Positions 1 through 10,469 of a stretch of 64,000 nucleotides of DNA are shown piece after piece. Position numbers and translations under genes: made by a program. The DNA is from Bradyrhizobium sp. OK095 (GTDB lineage: Bacteria; Pseudomonadota; Alphaproteobacteria; Rhizobiales; Xanthobacteraceae): positions 186,001-250,000 of the forward strand of contig NZ_FOBX01000007.1 of assembly GCF_900109945.1 (NCBI RefSeq), read 5' to 3'. The notes below the pieces were generated by a model. That model searched no databases. It had not been told where the DNA came from and saw only the letters and a program-made list of their open reading frames with translations. Each line of letters starts with the position of its first letter. Position 1 is the first letter of the stretch.

Positions 1-1628
1 TGAAATTCGCTCGCTAAGTCATAGAGATAGAAGGCAATTCGGTGCGGTTCATGGGCACTGGCGGCCGCTTCCAGCATGCGCGGAAAAATTGCGAGGCGCT
101 TGAGAAGATCAAGCTCCACCGGGTCCGACAGCCGCTCCACCGCCGACTCACTGAGCCATGCGATGCGCTTGCCGGCATCCTCGGGGAGCTCCGGGAACAC
201 CTCCGCCCGCGCGTTACGAAAGATCGAGTGGCCGCGGGCGTGGCCGTACTGGACGTAAAACACCGGATTGTCGCGCGACTGCTCCATGACCTTGGCGAGG
301 TCGAAGTCGAGCACCGCATCGTTCTTGCGGTAGAGCATCATGAAGCGGACAGCGTCCTGGCCGACTTCATCCACCACCTCACGCAAGGTGACGAAGTCCC
401 CGCTCCGCTTCGACATTTTCACCGGCTCGCCGTTGCGCAGCAACTTCACGAGCTGGACGATCTTGACGTCGAGCGCACCCTTGCCTGACGTGGTGGCCTT
501 CACGGCCGCCTGCATGCGCTTGATGTAGCCGCCATGATCGGCGCCCCAGACGTCGATCATCTCCGCAAAACCACGGTCGAACTTGTTCTTGTGGTAGGCG
601 ATGTCGGAGGCGAAGTAGGTGTAGGAATTGTCCGACTTGATCAGCGGACGATCGACATCGTCGCCGTAAGCGGTCGCCTTGAACAGCAGCTGCTCGCGGT
701 CTTCCCAATCCTCGACCGGTGCGCCCTTCGGCGGCGGCAGGCGGCCTTGGTAGATGTCGCCCTTGGCCTGCAGGAAATCGATGGTCTCGGCAACCTTGTT
801 GTTGCCGCTCTCGATCAGCGAGCGCTCGGAGAAAAACACGTCGTGGCGGATGTTGAGGGCGGCGAGATCACCCTTGATCTCGTCCATCATCATCGCGATC
901 GCCTTGGCGCGCACCGTCGGCAGCCACGCAGGCTCGCTCATCGCGAGCAGCTTGTCGCCGTGCTCTTTCGCAAGTGCTGCACCGACCGGCTTGAGATAGT
1001 CGCCGGGATAGAGCCCTTCCGGGATCGCGCCGATGTCCTCGCCGAGTGCCTCGCGATACCTGAGGAAGGCAGAACGCGCGAGTACGTCGACCTGCGCGCC
1101 GGCATCGTTGATGTAGTATTCGCGGGTGACGTCGTGGCCGCCGAACTCAAGCAGGCTCGCCAGCGCGTCGCCGAACACGGCGCCGCGGCAATGGCCAACA
1201 TGCATCGGCCCGGTCGGATTGGCCGAGACGTATTCGACATTGACCTTGGAGCCGCCGCGGACGCGGCCGTAATCGGCCCCCTCGCGCAGCACTGTCCGCA
1301 GCGCCTCGGCCCAGGCGGCCGGCTGCAGCGTCAAATTGATGAAGCCGGGTCCGGCGATATCGACCTTGGTGATCAGCGCGTCAGCCCGCAGCCGCTCGGC
1401 GATCTGCTCGGCGAGATCGCGCGGCTTCGCCTTTGCCTCTTTCGCAAGCACCATGGCGGCGTTGGTCGCCATGTCGCCATGGGAGGGATCGCGCGGCGGC
1501 TCGACCACCACGCGGGAGAAATCGATGCCCTCGGGCCAGTTGGCGTCCGCCGCGAGCGCGCGGCAGACGGCGTGCACGCGTGCGAGCACGTCGGCGAACA
1601 AATGCGGTGCTGAGGATGTGTCGGGCAT
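1..1628 (-). CDS. argS: Arginyl-tRNA synthetase, C-terminus cut by window edge
   Basis: Class I aminoacyl-tRNA synthetase that charges tRNA-Arg with arginine in the cytoplasm. The reading frame starts at the ATG complementary to 1626-1628 (MPDTSSAPHLFADVL) and stays open to base 1. The HIGH-type signature appears as NPTGPMHVGHCRG around residue 140, and the KMSKR loop as VKMSKRSGDF around residue 405. About 542 codons are visible. The family is usually 570-600 residues, so only the end of the C-terminal anticodon-binding domain is missing. It lies 9 bp downstream of dgt on the same strand, so the two are probably cotranscribed. Identification is secure; only the stop codon is outside the window. 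Confidence 0.97.
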   Translation of the reverse strand, partial: MPDTSSAPHLFADVLARVHAVCRALAADANWPEGIDFSRVVVEPPRDPSHGDMATNAAMVLAKEAKAKPRDLAEQIAERLRADALITKVDIAGPGFINLTLQPAAWAEALRTVLREGADYGRVRGGSKVNVEYVSANPTGPMHVGHCRGAVFGDALASLLEFGGHDVTREYYINDAGAQVDVLARSAFLRYREALGEDIGAIPEGLYPGDYLKPVGAALAKEHGDKLLAMSEPAWLPTVRAKAIAMMMDEIKGDLAALNIRHDVFFSERSLIESGNNKVAETIDFLQAKGDIYQGRLPPPKGAPVEDWEDREQLLFKATAYGDDVDRPLIKSDNSYTYFASDIAYHKNKFDRGFAEMIDVWGADHGGYIKRMQAAVKATTSGKGALDVKIVQLVKLLRNGEPVKMSKRSGDFVTLREVVDEVGQDAVRFMMLYRKNDAVLDFDLAKVMEQSRDNPVFYVQYGHARGHSIFRNARAEVFPELPEDAGKRIAWLSESAVERLSDPVELDLLKRLAIFPRMLEAAASAHEPHRIAFYLYDLASEF

Positions 1629-1637
1629 GGTCGCCGC

Positions 1638-2846
1638 CTAACGCAAATCCGGGGTCGAGTCAAAGAGCCGCTGGTGCTCGGTCAGGGCGAAACGGTCGGT
1701 CATTCCGGCAATGAAATTGCCGATCCGCCGGGCCCGGTCGCCCTCATGATCCGCCTCCGCCCCCAGCAGCCATTCCGGCGGCAGCTGGTCCGGCGATTTC
1801 AGGTATTTTGCAAACAAGTCGAACAGGATCTGCTCCGCCTCCCCCATCACCCGCATCACCCGCTTGTGGCGGTACATGTGCTGGTAGAGGAAGCGCTTGA
1901 TGGCGGCCTCCTCCTCGGCGACTTCAGGCGGGAACGCGATCAGCGCCCGGCTCTGCTGGCGGACGTCCTGGGCCGATTGCGGTTTCACGGCGGCGAGGTT
2001 CCTCTCGGCTTCCGTAAACACCGCGCCGATCAGATGCGAGATCAGCTCGCGCACCAGCTCAGCACCGCGCCTGAAATCTTCGAGGTCAGGATAATGCGCC
2101 GAGGTCTCGGCGATGATTTCGGCGGTGAGCGACATCACCTTGAGGTCGTCGAGATGGAACAGGCCGGCCCGCAGGCCATCATCGATGTCGTGGGCGTCAT
2201 AGGCGATGTCGTCGGCGATCGCGGCGACTTGCGCCTCAAGCGAGGCAAAACTCCACAATTCGAGATCGTAGGTCTTGATGTAGTCGGCGATCCCGACGGG
2301 AATGCCGTGTTCGCGATAGCGCCCGACCGGCGCGCCGCTGCGATCGGTCAGCGGGCCGTTGTGCTTGACGATGCCTTCCAGCGACTCCCAGGTCAGGTTC
2401 AGCCCGTCGAACTCGGGATAGCGGTGCTCCAGCGAGGCCACGACGCGAAGCGTCTGGGCGTTGTGGTCGAAACCGCCAAATTCCCTAAGGCAGGCATCCA
2501 GCGCCCGCTCGCCGGCGTGCCCGAACGGCGGATGGCCGAGATCATGGGCGAGCGCGAGGGTTTCGGTGAGATCCTCGTCCAGCCCAAGCTGCCGGGCCAG
2601 CGCGCGGGCGATCTGCGCCACCTCCAGCGAATGGGTCAGCCGGGTGCGGTAGTGGTCGCCCTCATGGAACACGAACACCTGGGTCTTGTACTTGAGGCGG
2701 CGGAACGCGGTGGAATGGATCACCCGGTCGCAATCCCGCCGGAACGGGCTCCGGGTCCGGCTCGGCGGCTCCGCGACCAGCCGGCCGCGGCTGCGGTCGG
2801 GATCGCAGGCAAAGGGCGCGCGGGGGGCTGCCATTCCGACGGACAC
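1638..2846 (-). CDS. dgt: dGTPase-like HD-domain deoxynucleotide triphosphohydrolase
   Basis: 402-residue member of the deoxyguanosinetriphosphate triphosphohydrolase-like family, which splits dNTPs into deoxynucleoside and triphosphate and helps balance the dNTP pool. The HD metal-site pattern is clear: an arginine-rich N-terminal segment (FRRDCDRVIHSTAFRRLKYKTQVF), His72 in RLTHSLEV, and His101-Asp102 in AHDLGHPPFGHAGE. Length fits the type 2 subfamily common in alphaproteobacteria. The start at 2846 gives MSVGMAAPRAPFACDPDRSRG, as in relatives; the nearby in-frame ATG for MAAPRA is an alternative. It diverges from erpA across about 149 bp and is followed by argS. Family assignment is firm; preference for dGTP over other dNTPs is not shown by sequence. 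Confidence 0.93.
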   Translation of the reverse strand: MSVGMAAPRAPFACDPDRSRGRLVAEPPSRTRSPFRRDCDRVIHSTAFRRLKYKTQVFVFHEGDHYRTRLTHSLEVAQIARALARQLGLDEDLTETLALAHDLGHPPFGHAGERALDACLREFGGFDHNAQTLRVVASLEHRYPEFDGLNLTWESLEGIVKHNGPLTDRSGAPVGRYREHGIPVGIADYIKTYDLELWSFASLEAQVAAIADDIAYDAHDIDDGLRAGLFHLDDLKVMSLTAEIIAETSAHYPDLEDFRRGAELVRELISHLIGAVFTEAERNLAAVKPQSAQDVRQQSRALIAFPPEVAEEEAAIKRFLYQHMYRHKRVMRVMGEAEQILFDLFAKYLKSPDQLPPEWLLGAEADHEGDRARRIGNFIAGMTDRFALTEHQRLFDSTPDLR

Positions 2847-2910
2847 GGCGAATTTAGTCCCTATCCATTTGATTCTGCGTATGGTGGCACTTAACTATGC
2901 CGGACGCGCG

Positions 2911-2969
2911 ATACCAAATGAATTGGGCAGGTGAATTGACCACGTGAACCTGACAAGTGAATTTGGTAT
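2911..2969. promoter_or_regulatory. Symmetric two-part inverted repeat between dgt and erpA
   Basis: In the divergent dgt/erpA intergenic region, ATACCAAAT (2911-2919) and ATTTGGTAT (2961-2969) form perfect 9-bp outer arms. CAGGT (2928-2932) and ACCTG (2948-2952) form inner arms. The two gaps between outer and inner arms are both 8 bp, and a CACGTG core lies near the centre. The regularity and the position 27 bp before the erpA ATG suggest a regulator site. Which regulator binds is not evident; it does not match an Irr or RirA consensus I can recall confidently. Confidence 0.45.
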
Positions 2970-2995
2970 GACCGCGGGACTATCGGAGACGAGCC

Positions 2996-3340
2996 ATGAC
3001 GACTGACGTGACGACGACTGACGTGACCATCAGTGACCGCGCCGCGCGCCGGATTGGGGAGATCCTCAAGGGCGAAGGCACCGGCGCGATGTTGCGCATC
3101 TCGGTCGAGGGCGGCGGTTGCTCCGGCTTCCAGTACAAGTTCGACATCGACCGCGACCGCACCGACGACGATCTCGTGATCGAGCAGGAGAGCGCGGTGG
3201 TGCTGGTCGATTCCGCCTCGCAACCGTTTTTGGCGGGCTCGCAAGTCGATTTCGTCGACGACCTGATCGGCGCCTCGTTCCGCGTCAACAATCCGAACGC
3301 GACGGCGTCCTGCGGCTGCGGGACCAGCTTCTCGATCTAA
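2996..3340 (+). CDS. erpA: Iron-sulfur cluster insertion protein, ErpA/IscA type
   Basis: 114-residue A-type carrier that passes Fe-S clusters from the scaffold to apo-enzymes. The three conserved cysteines are present: Cys42 in the GGGCSGFQYKF motif and Cys106/Cys108 in the C-terminal CGCGTSFSI. The N-terminus contains a 15-bp tandem duplication (2999-3013 and 3014-3028) encoding TTDVT twice, which should be harmless because it lies before the fold. It is monocistronic, ends 5 bp before the convergent histidine kinase gene, and diverges from dgt. Likely clients within this window include IlvD. ErpA rather than IscA is chosen from the genomic position next to dgt, which is typical in Rhizobiales; sequence alone separates the two poorly. 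Confidence 0.93.
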   Translation: MTTDVTTTDVTISDRAARRIGEILKGEGTGAMLRISVEGGGCSGFQYKFDIDRDRTDDDLVIEQESAVVLVDSASQPFLAGSQVDFVDDLIGASFRVNNPNATASCGCGTSFSI

Positions 3341-3345
3341 CGCAC

Positions 3346-5676
<2,331 letters not shown>

Positions 5677-5810
5677 TCGAAAAACCTTTTCGGTATCAAT
5701 GGCCCGCGGCCTGCTTAAGCCCGGTTAATTTTGTGGGAGATTTCGCGGCGTCCTTGACGGGCACGTTTGCAGTTTGTTCTAACCATCGCCCCTGCCCGGA
5801 GCCCACCGAC

Positions 5811-6608
5811 ATGACCATCAGAGTAGCCACCTGGAACGTGAACTCGGTCCGGCAGCGGATCGATCTCCTGCTGACCTGGCTCAGGGAGTGCCAGCCGGAC
5901 ATCGTCTGCCTCCAGGAGATCAAATGCGTCGACGAGGCGTTCCCGCGGCTGGAGATCGAGGCGCTCGGCTACAACGTGGTCACCCACGGGCAGAAGACCT
6001 TCAACGGCGTCGCCCTGCTGTCCAAGCTCAAATTCGACGAGACCAAGTCGGGGCTCGCCGGCGACGACGAGGATGCCCATGCGCGCTTCCTCGAGGGCGT
6101 GGTGACGCTCAAGTCCGGCGTGCTGCGCATCGCCTGCCTTTACCTCCCCAACGGAAATCCGGTCGGGACCGAGAAATATCCCTACAAGCTCAAATGGATG
6201 TCGCGGCTTCTTGAGTATTCGAAGGAGCGTCTTAAGACCGAGGAGCCGCTGATCCTCGCAGGCGACTTCAACGTCATCCCGCACGCCCGCGACGTCCACA
6301 ATCCCGCCGCCTGGACCGAGGATGCCCTGTTCAAGCCCGAGACGCGGGAGAGCTTTCAGTCCTTGCTGGGCCTCGGGCTGACCGACGCCCTGCGGGCGGT
6401 CACCGACGAGCCGGGGCTCTACACCTTCTGGGACTACCAGGCTGGCGCCTGGCAGAAGAACCACGGGATTCGGATCGACCATCTGCTGCTGTCGCCGCAG
6501 GCCAGCGATAAGCTCGCCAATGTCGGCATCGACAGCTATGTGCGGGCCTGGGAGAAGCCGTCGGACCACGTGCCGGTGTGGGCGGATCTGGATCTCGAGG
6601 CGGCGTAA
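5811..6608 (+). CDS. xthA: Exodeoxyribonuclease III / AP endonuclease
   Basis: 265-residue member of the exonuclease-endonuclease-phosphatase family that cuts at abasic sites and degrades duplex DNA 3'-5' during base excision repair. The start is placed at MTIRVATWNVNSVRQR because family members begin there; the frame is open further upstream but without similarity. Diagnostic motifs are ATWNVNS, CLQEIKC with the metal-binding Glu, YLPNGNP, LAGDFNVIPH with catalytic Asp and Asn, and the C-terminal RIDHLLLSP and SDHVPVWADL holding the catalytic His. All active-site residues are in place and the length is typical. It is convergent with the Sel1-repeat gene downstream. Confidence 0.95.
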   Translation: MTIRVATWNVNSVRQRIDLLLTWLRECQPDIVCLQEIKCVDEAFPRLEIEALGYNVVTHGQKTFNGVALLSKLKFDETKSGLAGDDEDAHARFLEGVVTLKSGVLRIACLYLPNGNPVGTEKYPYKLKWMSRLLEYSKERLKTEEPLILAGDFNVIPHARDVHNPAAWTEDALFKPETRESFQSLLGLGLTDALRAVTDEPGLYTFWDYQAGAWQKNHGIRIDHLLLSPQASDKLANVGIDSYVRAWEKPSDHVPVWADLDLEAA

Positions 6609-6641
6609 GGCCGCCTCTCCGGGTTACTCGCGGCGGGCTTC

Positions 6642-7463
6642 TTACTCGCGGCGGCCCTGCACCCACTGTTCCAGCATTTGCAGGCACATGGCGCGGTCGT
6701 CGTCGGAGGCCTTGGAGAAGGCGCGGTTGTAGCTTTCCTTGATCCAGGTCTCGTCGCTGCCGGCGCTGTCACGCGCCAGGGTCAGCCACATCAGGCCGCG
6801 CGCGGCCTGCCGCGGCAGGCGGTCGCCGGTGAACAGCATCTGGCCGAGCAGCGCCTGGGCCTCATGCTGGCCCTTCTGGGCCGCAAGGCCGAGCCAGCGC
6901 GCGCCATAGCGGAAATCCTCGCGCGAGGCGTCCGGCGTCTTCAGGTACAGCCGCGCGAGATCGTACTGCGCATCCGCATTGCCGAAATAGGAGGCCGCGT
7001 AGGAGAACATCTCCCGCGCCCGGTCCTGGTCCGGCTTGATCTTCGAGTTCGGAATGCCGGCCAGATAGTAGCGGCCGAGCGCGACGAAGGCGTTGGCCAC
7101 GACCTGCGCCTGAGGCGCCGACGGGCTGTCATCGGCATGCGCGTTGGCGATCCGGTTGAAATAGTCGAACGCGCGCAGATCGTCCTGGGCGACGCCGTCG
7201 CCATTGGCATACATGCGGCCGAGCTTGAACTGGGCGCCGGGATGGCCGCCCTCGGCGGCATATTGCAGGGCGCTGAGCGAGGTGTCTTGGGTCGCTGCCG
7301 GCACCTTGCTGCGCACGGTCCCCGCAGCGCCCGGCAAGGTCGTCACGACAGGGATGGTGGCGTCCTTGTTGTTGGCCGGCGAGCCATCGAAGGCGAACGC
7401 CGGAGCGGCCAGCGCACTGGCCCCCAACACAAACGCAACTATTGCACGCCTAGATGTCCGCAT
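6642..7463 (-). CDS. Exported Sel1/TPR-like repeat protein
   Basis: 273-residue protein with a cleavable signal peptide (MRTSRRAIVAFVLGASALAAPAFA) followed by Sel1-type solenoid repeats, for example ALQYAAEGGHPGAQFKLGRMYANGDGV, DLARLYLKTP and WLGLAAQKGQHEAQALLGQM. Sel1 repeats usually make protein-protein scaffolds; the partner is unknown. Its ATG lies inside the end of ilvD: the two genes share 14 bp (7450-7463) in different frames, so it is probably translated from the ilvD transcript. Its last codons overlap one half of an 18-bp tandem duplication. Function beyond a probable periplasmic scaffold role cannot be given. Confidence 0.85.
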   Translation of the reverse strand: MRTSRRAIVAFVLGASALAAPAFAFDGSPANNKDATIPVVTTLPGAAGTVRSKVPAATQDTSLSALQYAAEGGHPGAQFKLGRMYANGDGVAQDDLRAFDYFNRIANAHADDSPSAPQAQVVANAFVALGRYYLAGIPNSKIKPDQDRAREMFSYAASYFGNADAQYDLARLYLKTPDASREDFRYGARWLGLAAQKGQHEAQALLGQMLFTGDRLPRQAARGLMWLTLARDSAGSDETWIKESYNRAFSKASDDDRAMCLQMLEQWVQGRRE

Positions 7464-9174
7464 AGCACTGTTTCTCGTGCGCGCCGCCCGGATGGGTCAC
7501 TGCCCCCCCGACTGCTGGTCCAACCTGCTGAGCATATTTCCAGAGCGCGCCCGTCGTGTGGTTAGTCGCGCGAGCGGTCCATTTGGTCTTGCGCTGGGCA
7601 AGCTCCTGGTCGCTCAATTTTACGTTAAGGATCCCGTTGTCCGCGTCGATCTCGATGATGTCGCCGTCCTCGAGCAGCCCGATCGGGCCGCCGATGGCGG
7701 CTTCCGGCCCGACATGGCCGATGCAGAAGCCGCGGGTGGCGCCGGAGAAGCGACCGTCGGTGATGAGCGCGATCTTGCCGCCCATGCCCTGGCCGGTCAG
7801 CGCCGCGGTGGTCTGGAGCATTTCCCGCATGCCGGGACCGCCCTTGGGGCCCTCGTAGCGGATCACGATGACTTCGCCTTCTTTGTAGGTCCGCTTCTGG
7901 ACCGCCTCGAACGCGTCTTCCTCCCGGTCGAAGCATCGCGCCGGACCGGTAAACTTGAGGTTGGACATGCCCGCGACTTTCACGATCGCACCTTCTGGCG
8001 CCAAATTGCCCTTCAGACCGACCACACCGCCCGTGACGGTGATCGGCTTGTCTGCCGGGTGCACCACATCCTGGTGCGGATTCCATTTCACGCTTTTGAG
8101 GTTTTCGGCGATCGTTCGACCGGTGACCGTAATGCAGTCGCCGTGGAGAAATCCGTTGTCGAGCAGCGTCTTCATCAGAAGCGGTATGCCACCTACTTCA
8201 AACATGTCTTTGGCGACATAACGGCCACCCGGCTTCAAATCCGCGACATAAGGTGTCTTTTTGAAGATTTCGGCCACATCAAACAGGTCGAACTTGATGC
8301 CGCACTCATGCGCGATCGCAGGCAGGTGCAGTGCAGCATTGGTCGAGCCACCAGACGCTGCGACGACGGCGGCGGCGTTCTCAAGCGCCTTGAGCGTGAC
8401 GATGTCGCGCGGCCGGATGTTGGACGCAATCAGCTCCATCACCTTCTCGCCCGCGGTCGTGCAGAAGGCGTCGCGAATTTCATAGGGTGCCGGAGCACCG
8501 GCCGAGTAAGGCAGAGCGAGGCCAATGGCTTCCGAGACGGTCGCCATGGTGTTGGCGGTGAACTGCGCGCCGCACGCGCCCGCCGAGGGGCACGCCACGC
8601 GCTCGATTTCGTCGAGATCCTCGTCCGACATGGCACCGACCGAGTGCTTGCCGACGGCTTCGAACATGTCCTGCACGGTGACCTGCTGCCCGCGGAAATT
8701 GCCGGGCAGGATCGAGCCGCCGTAAATGAAGATCGAGGGAACGTTGAGGCGGACCATCGCCATCATCATGCCCGGCAGCGACTTGTCGCAGCCGGCAAGC
8801 CCGACCAGGGCGTCATAGGCATGACCGCGGACGGTCAGCTCGACCGAGTCGGCGATGCATTCACGCGACGGCAGCGAGGAGCGCATGCCGTCATGGCCCA
8901 TGGCGATGCCGTCGGTGACGGTGATGGTGCAGAATTCACGGGGGGTGCCGCCGGCCGACGCGACGCCCTTCTTCACCGCCTGCGCCTGGCGCATCAGCGA
9001 GATGTTGCAGGGAGCGGCCTCGTTCCAGCACGAGGCGACGCCGACGAAAGGCTGGTGGATCTGCTCGGTGGTCAGACCCATGGCGTAGAAATAGGACCGA
9101 TGGGGCGCGCGCGTGGGGCCCTCCGTCACGTGACGGCTCGGCAGCCTCTGCTTGATGTTGGTCTTCGCGTCCAT
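7450..9174 (-). CDS. ilvD: Dihydroxy-acid dehydratase
   Basis: 574-residue Fe-S dehydratase for the third step of isoleucine/valine synthesis, converting 2,3-dihydroxy-3-methylacids to 2-oxoacids. Cluster cysteines are visible at about residue 49-56 (ASCWNEAAPC), 122 (VGLAGCDKSLPGMMMA) and 195 (ACPSAGACGAQFTANTM). The C-terminal GRFSGATRGFCIGHVGPEA and HPGGAHEKQCYADI match the family. Start MDAKTNIKQRLPSRHVTEG is the usual one. It is the first gene of a probable two-gene unit with the overlapping Sel1 gene. The presence of erpA nearby is consistent with its need for a cluster, though proximity may be chance. Confidence 0.97.
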   Translation of the reverse strand: MDAKTNIKQRLPSRHVTEGPTRAPHRSYFYAMGLTTEQIHQPFVGVASCWNEAAPCNISLMRQAQAVKKGVASAGGTPREFCTITVTDGIAMGHDGMRSSLPSRECIADSVELTVRGHAYDALVGLAGCDKSLPGMMMAMVRLNVPSIFIYGGSILPGNFRGQQVTVQDMFEAVGKHSVGAMSDEDLDEIERVACPSAGACGAQFTANTMATVSEAIGLALPYSAGAPAPYEIRDAFCTTAGEKVMELIASNIRPRDIVTLKALENAAAVVAASGGSTNAALHLPAIAHECGIKFDLFDVAEIFKKTPYVADLKPGGRYVAKDMFEVGGIPLLMKTLLDNGFLHGDCITVTGRTIAENLKSVKWNPHQDVVHPADKPITVTGGVVGLKGNLAPEGAIVKVAGMSNLKFTGPARCFDREEDAFEAVQKRTYKEGEVIVIRYEGPKGGPGMREMLQTTAALTGQGMGGKIALITDGRFSGATRGFCIGHVGPEAAIGGPIGLLEDGDIIEIDADNGILNVKLSDQELAQRKTKWTARATNHTTGALWKYAQQVGPAVGGAVTHPGGAHEKQCYADI

Positions 9175-9544
9175 CGCGACCAGTTTCCTTGGCGAACCCT
9201 TGTCAGACCCGGAACATCACACCCAAGATTTGAATCGACCTTGGGATTTCCCGTCGCCTGCAAAGGGCAACCACAGCCCTAGAACATTAGAGTGATTTTA
9301 TTCATGTTCGGGTGTGGCCAAAAAGCGGCGTTGATGCGAACGACCAGTGATGAGGGTTAAATCCGCTGTGAGTGTTGCGAAGACAGCACAATCGTTACCG
9401 GGAAGACACGGGCGTGGCTACCGCGATACCTTCGTAGAGATGACGATCCACAACCCAGGATTTTGCGAAGGATGCCATGCGCCTTGTTGGCCCGCGACAA
9501 CGGGCGCACGCAAGTGAGTCGTCCCTCTCTCCACGTCGTCCGGG
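9175..9544. other. Intergenic region between ilvD and merR-like gene
   Basis: About 370 bp without a convincing gene. It should hold the ilvD promoter and leader (left part, read leftwards) and the 3' end of the merR-like transcript (right part). The segment around 9285-9305 is markedly AT-richer than its surroundings (CTAGAACATTAGAGTGATTT) and is the likeliest promoter area. The short frames here have no recognisable similarity. I see no tRNA, terminator with a U-run, or repeat. Confidence 0.5.
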
Positions 9545-9943
9545 CTACGTGCCCCCGCGACCCGGCTGTAGGATCACACAGTCCGGCGCTGCACTTCCGC
9601 AGCATGTCGTCTCGCAGCCGCTGACCAGCGCGGCCACTGTCGTCTCCAGCGCACGAAGCTCTGCGATCTTCCTCCTGATCGAGCCGAGGTGCTTCTCAGC
9701 AAAACTCTTCGTGTCGTTACACGGCAGCCGTTGCTGCACCGAGGCGAGGATGTCGCGCGTCTCATCGATCGAGAAGTCGAGCTCGCGGCAGTGTCTGACG
9801 AGATTGAGCGCCTTGAGGGCTTGGCTGCCATAGATGCGCTGGCCGCCCTGGCGCGCCGGTGGCGCGAGAAGACCGATGCTCTCGTAGTAACGGACGGTGG
9901 GGACCGACACGCCGGCCGCTTTGGCGAGGACGCCAATTCTCAT
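9545..9943 (-). CDS. MerR-family metal-responsive regulator
   Basis: 132-residue regulator starting at MRIGVLAKAAGVSVPTVRYYESIGLL, the classical MerR winged-helix opening; the longer frame upstream adds 23 unrelated residues and is rejected. The effector region has Cys in LPCNDTKSF, then SGCETTCCGSAAPDC near the C-terminus, like the metal-binding cysteines of MerR and ZntR. This indicates a soft metal ion (Hg, Zn, Cd or Pb) rather than a redox or drug signal. It diverges from the MerT-like gene, and a perfect dyad with a 19-bp promoter spacer lies between them, so it very likely controls that operon and itself. Which metal is sensed cannot be settled by eye. Confidence 0.9.
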   Translation of the reverse strand: MRIGVLAKAAGVSVPTVRYYESIGLLAPPARQGGQRIYGSQALKALNLVRHCRELDFSIDETRDILASVQQRLPCNDTKSFAEKHLGSIRRKIAELRALETTVAALVSGCETTCCGSAAPDCVILQPGRGGT

Positions 9944-9962
9944 GCAAGCTCTCACTTTTCGC

Positions 9963-9994
9963 TTGAACCTCAAGTGGCTTGAGGCCGTAGCGAT
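9963..9994 (+). promoter_or_regulatory. MerR-type operator/promoter
   Basis: TTGAAC at 9963-9968 can serve as -35, and TAGCGA at 9988-9993 as -10, separated by 19 bp, the over-long spacer that MerR-family activators need. The spacer contains a perfect dyad, CCTCAAG (9968-9974) and CTTGAGG (9978-9984), with three bases between. It is placed between the divergent merR-like and MerT-like genes and reads towards the latter. The dyad sequence is close to sites of several MerR-family proteins, including SoxR, so it identifies the mechanism more than the ligand. Confidence 0.8.
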
Positions 9995-10028
9995 CTGATC
10001 CATGACGCACAAGCTCGAGGAGAATCAC

Positions 10029-10469
10029 ATGAGCGTTATTGGACCGTCCTGCAACCTCCCCTCCGAAACGTCGCCCGGTTGCGGCTGCGCGGCGAAGACC
10101 GAGCCGGGCGGCGGCAAGGCCGCGGGCACGGCGGTTGCGACTGCGGTTGTCGCTGCAGCCTGCACGGTATGCTGCGTGCTGCCCTTCACATTGCCTGCTG
10201 TGGTGCTCGCCAGCGCGGGAAGTGTGATCGCCGTGCTCGACCATGCACACGGGTTGATGACGAAATTGTCGATCGCCGTGGTGCTCTGCGCCTGGGGCTG
10301 GATCGTGTGGCGATCGCGAACGACGGGCTTGAAAATTCGATCCACGGTACTTGCCGCGATGTGCGCGGCGACCGCGCTGACCGCGACGGCCGCGCTGTGG
10401 CCGGTGATGGAGTCCAGCGTCTTCCACGCCGTCGGCGCCGTCAAGAAGCCGAAGCCGCCAGCGAGCTGA
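10029..10469 (+). CDS. MerT-like small membrane transporter (metal ion)
   Basis: 146-residue inner-membrane protein with a Cys-rich N-terminal segment (PSCNLPSETSPGCGCAAKTE), then about three membrane helices, the first ending in TVCCVLPFTLPAVVLASAGSVIAVLDHAHGL. A vicinal Cys pair in the first helix followed by Pro is the hallmark of MerT/MerF-like uptake proteins that take a metal from a periplasmic donor. ATG at 10029 is chosen because GAGGAGA (10017-10023) sits at the correct distance; an upstream ATG at 10002 has no such site. No MerP, MerA or MerB gene is present, so mercury detoxification as such is not supported. Transport of another soft metal is possible. Confidence 0.7.
   Translation: MSVIGPSCNLPSETSPGCGCAAKTEPGGGKAAGTAVATAVVAAACTVCCVLPFTLPAVVLASAGSVIAVLDHAHGLMTKLSIAVVLCAWGWIVWRSRTTGLKIRSTVLAAMCAATALTATAALWPVMESSVFHAVGAVKKPKPPAS

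Noticed and set aside
7204..9282. 692-codon open frame on the plus strand over ilvD
   Set aside because: Runs antisense through ilvD and into the Sel1 gene; composition is that of a shadow frame and it has no family resemblance.
9285..9305. Irr-type iron control box before ilvD
   Set aside because: CTAGAACATTAGAG only partly resembles the consensus and lacks the paired arms.
9545..10469. Complete mercury resistance operon
   Set aside because: Only a MerR-like regulator and a MerT-like protein are present; no MerA, MerB or MerP is found in the window.
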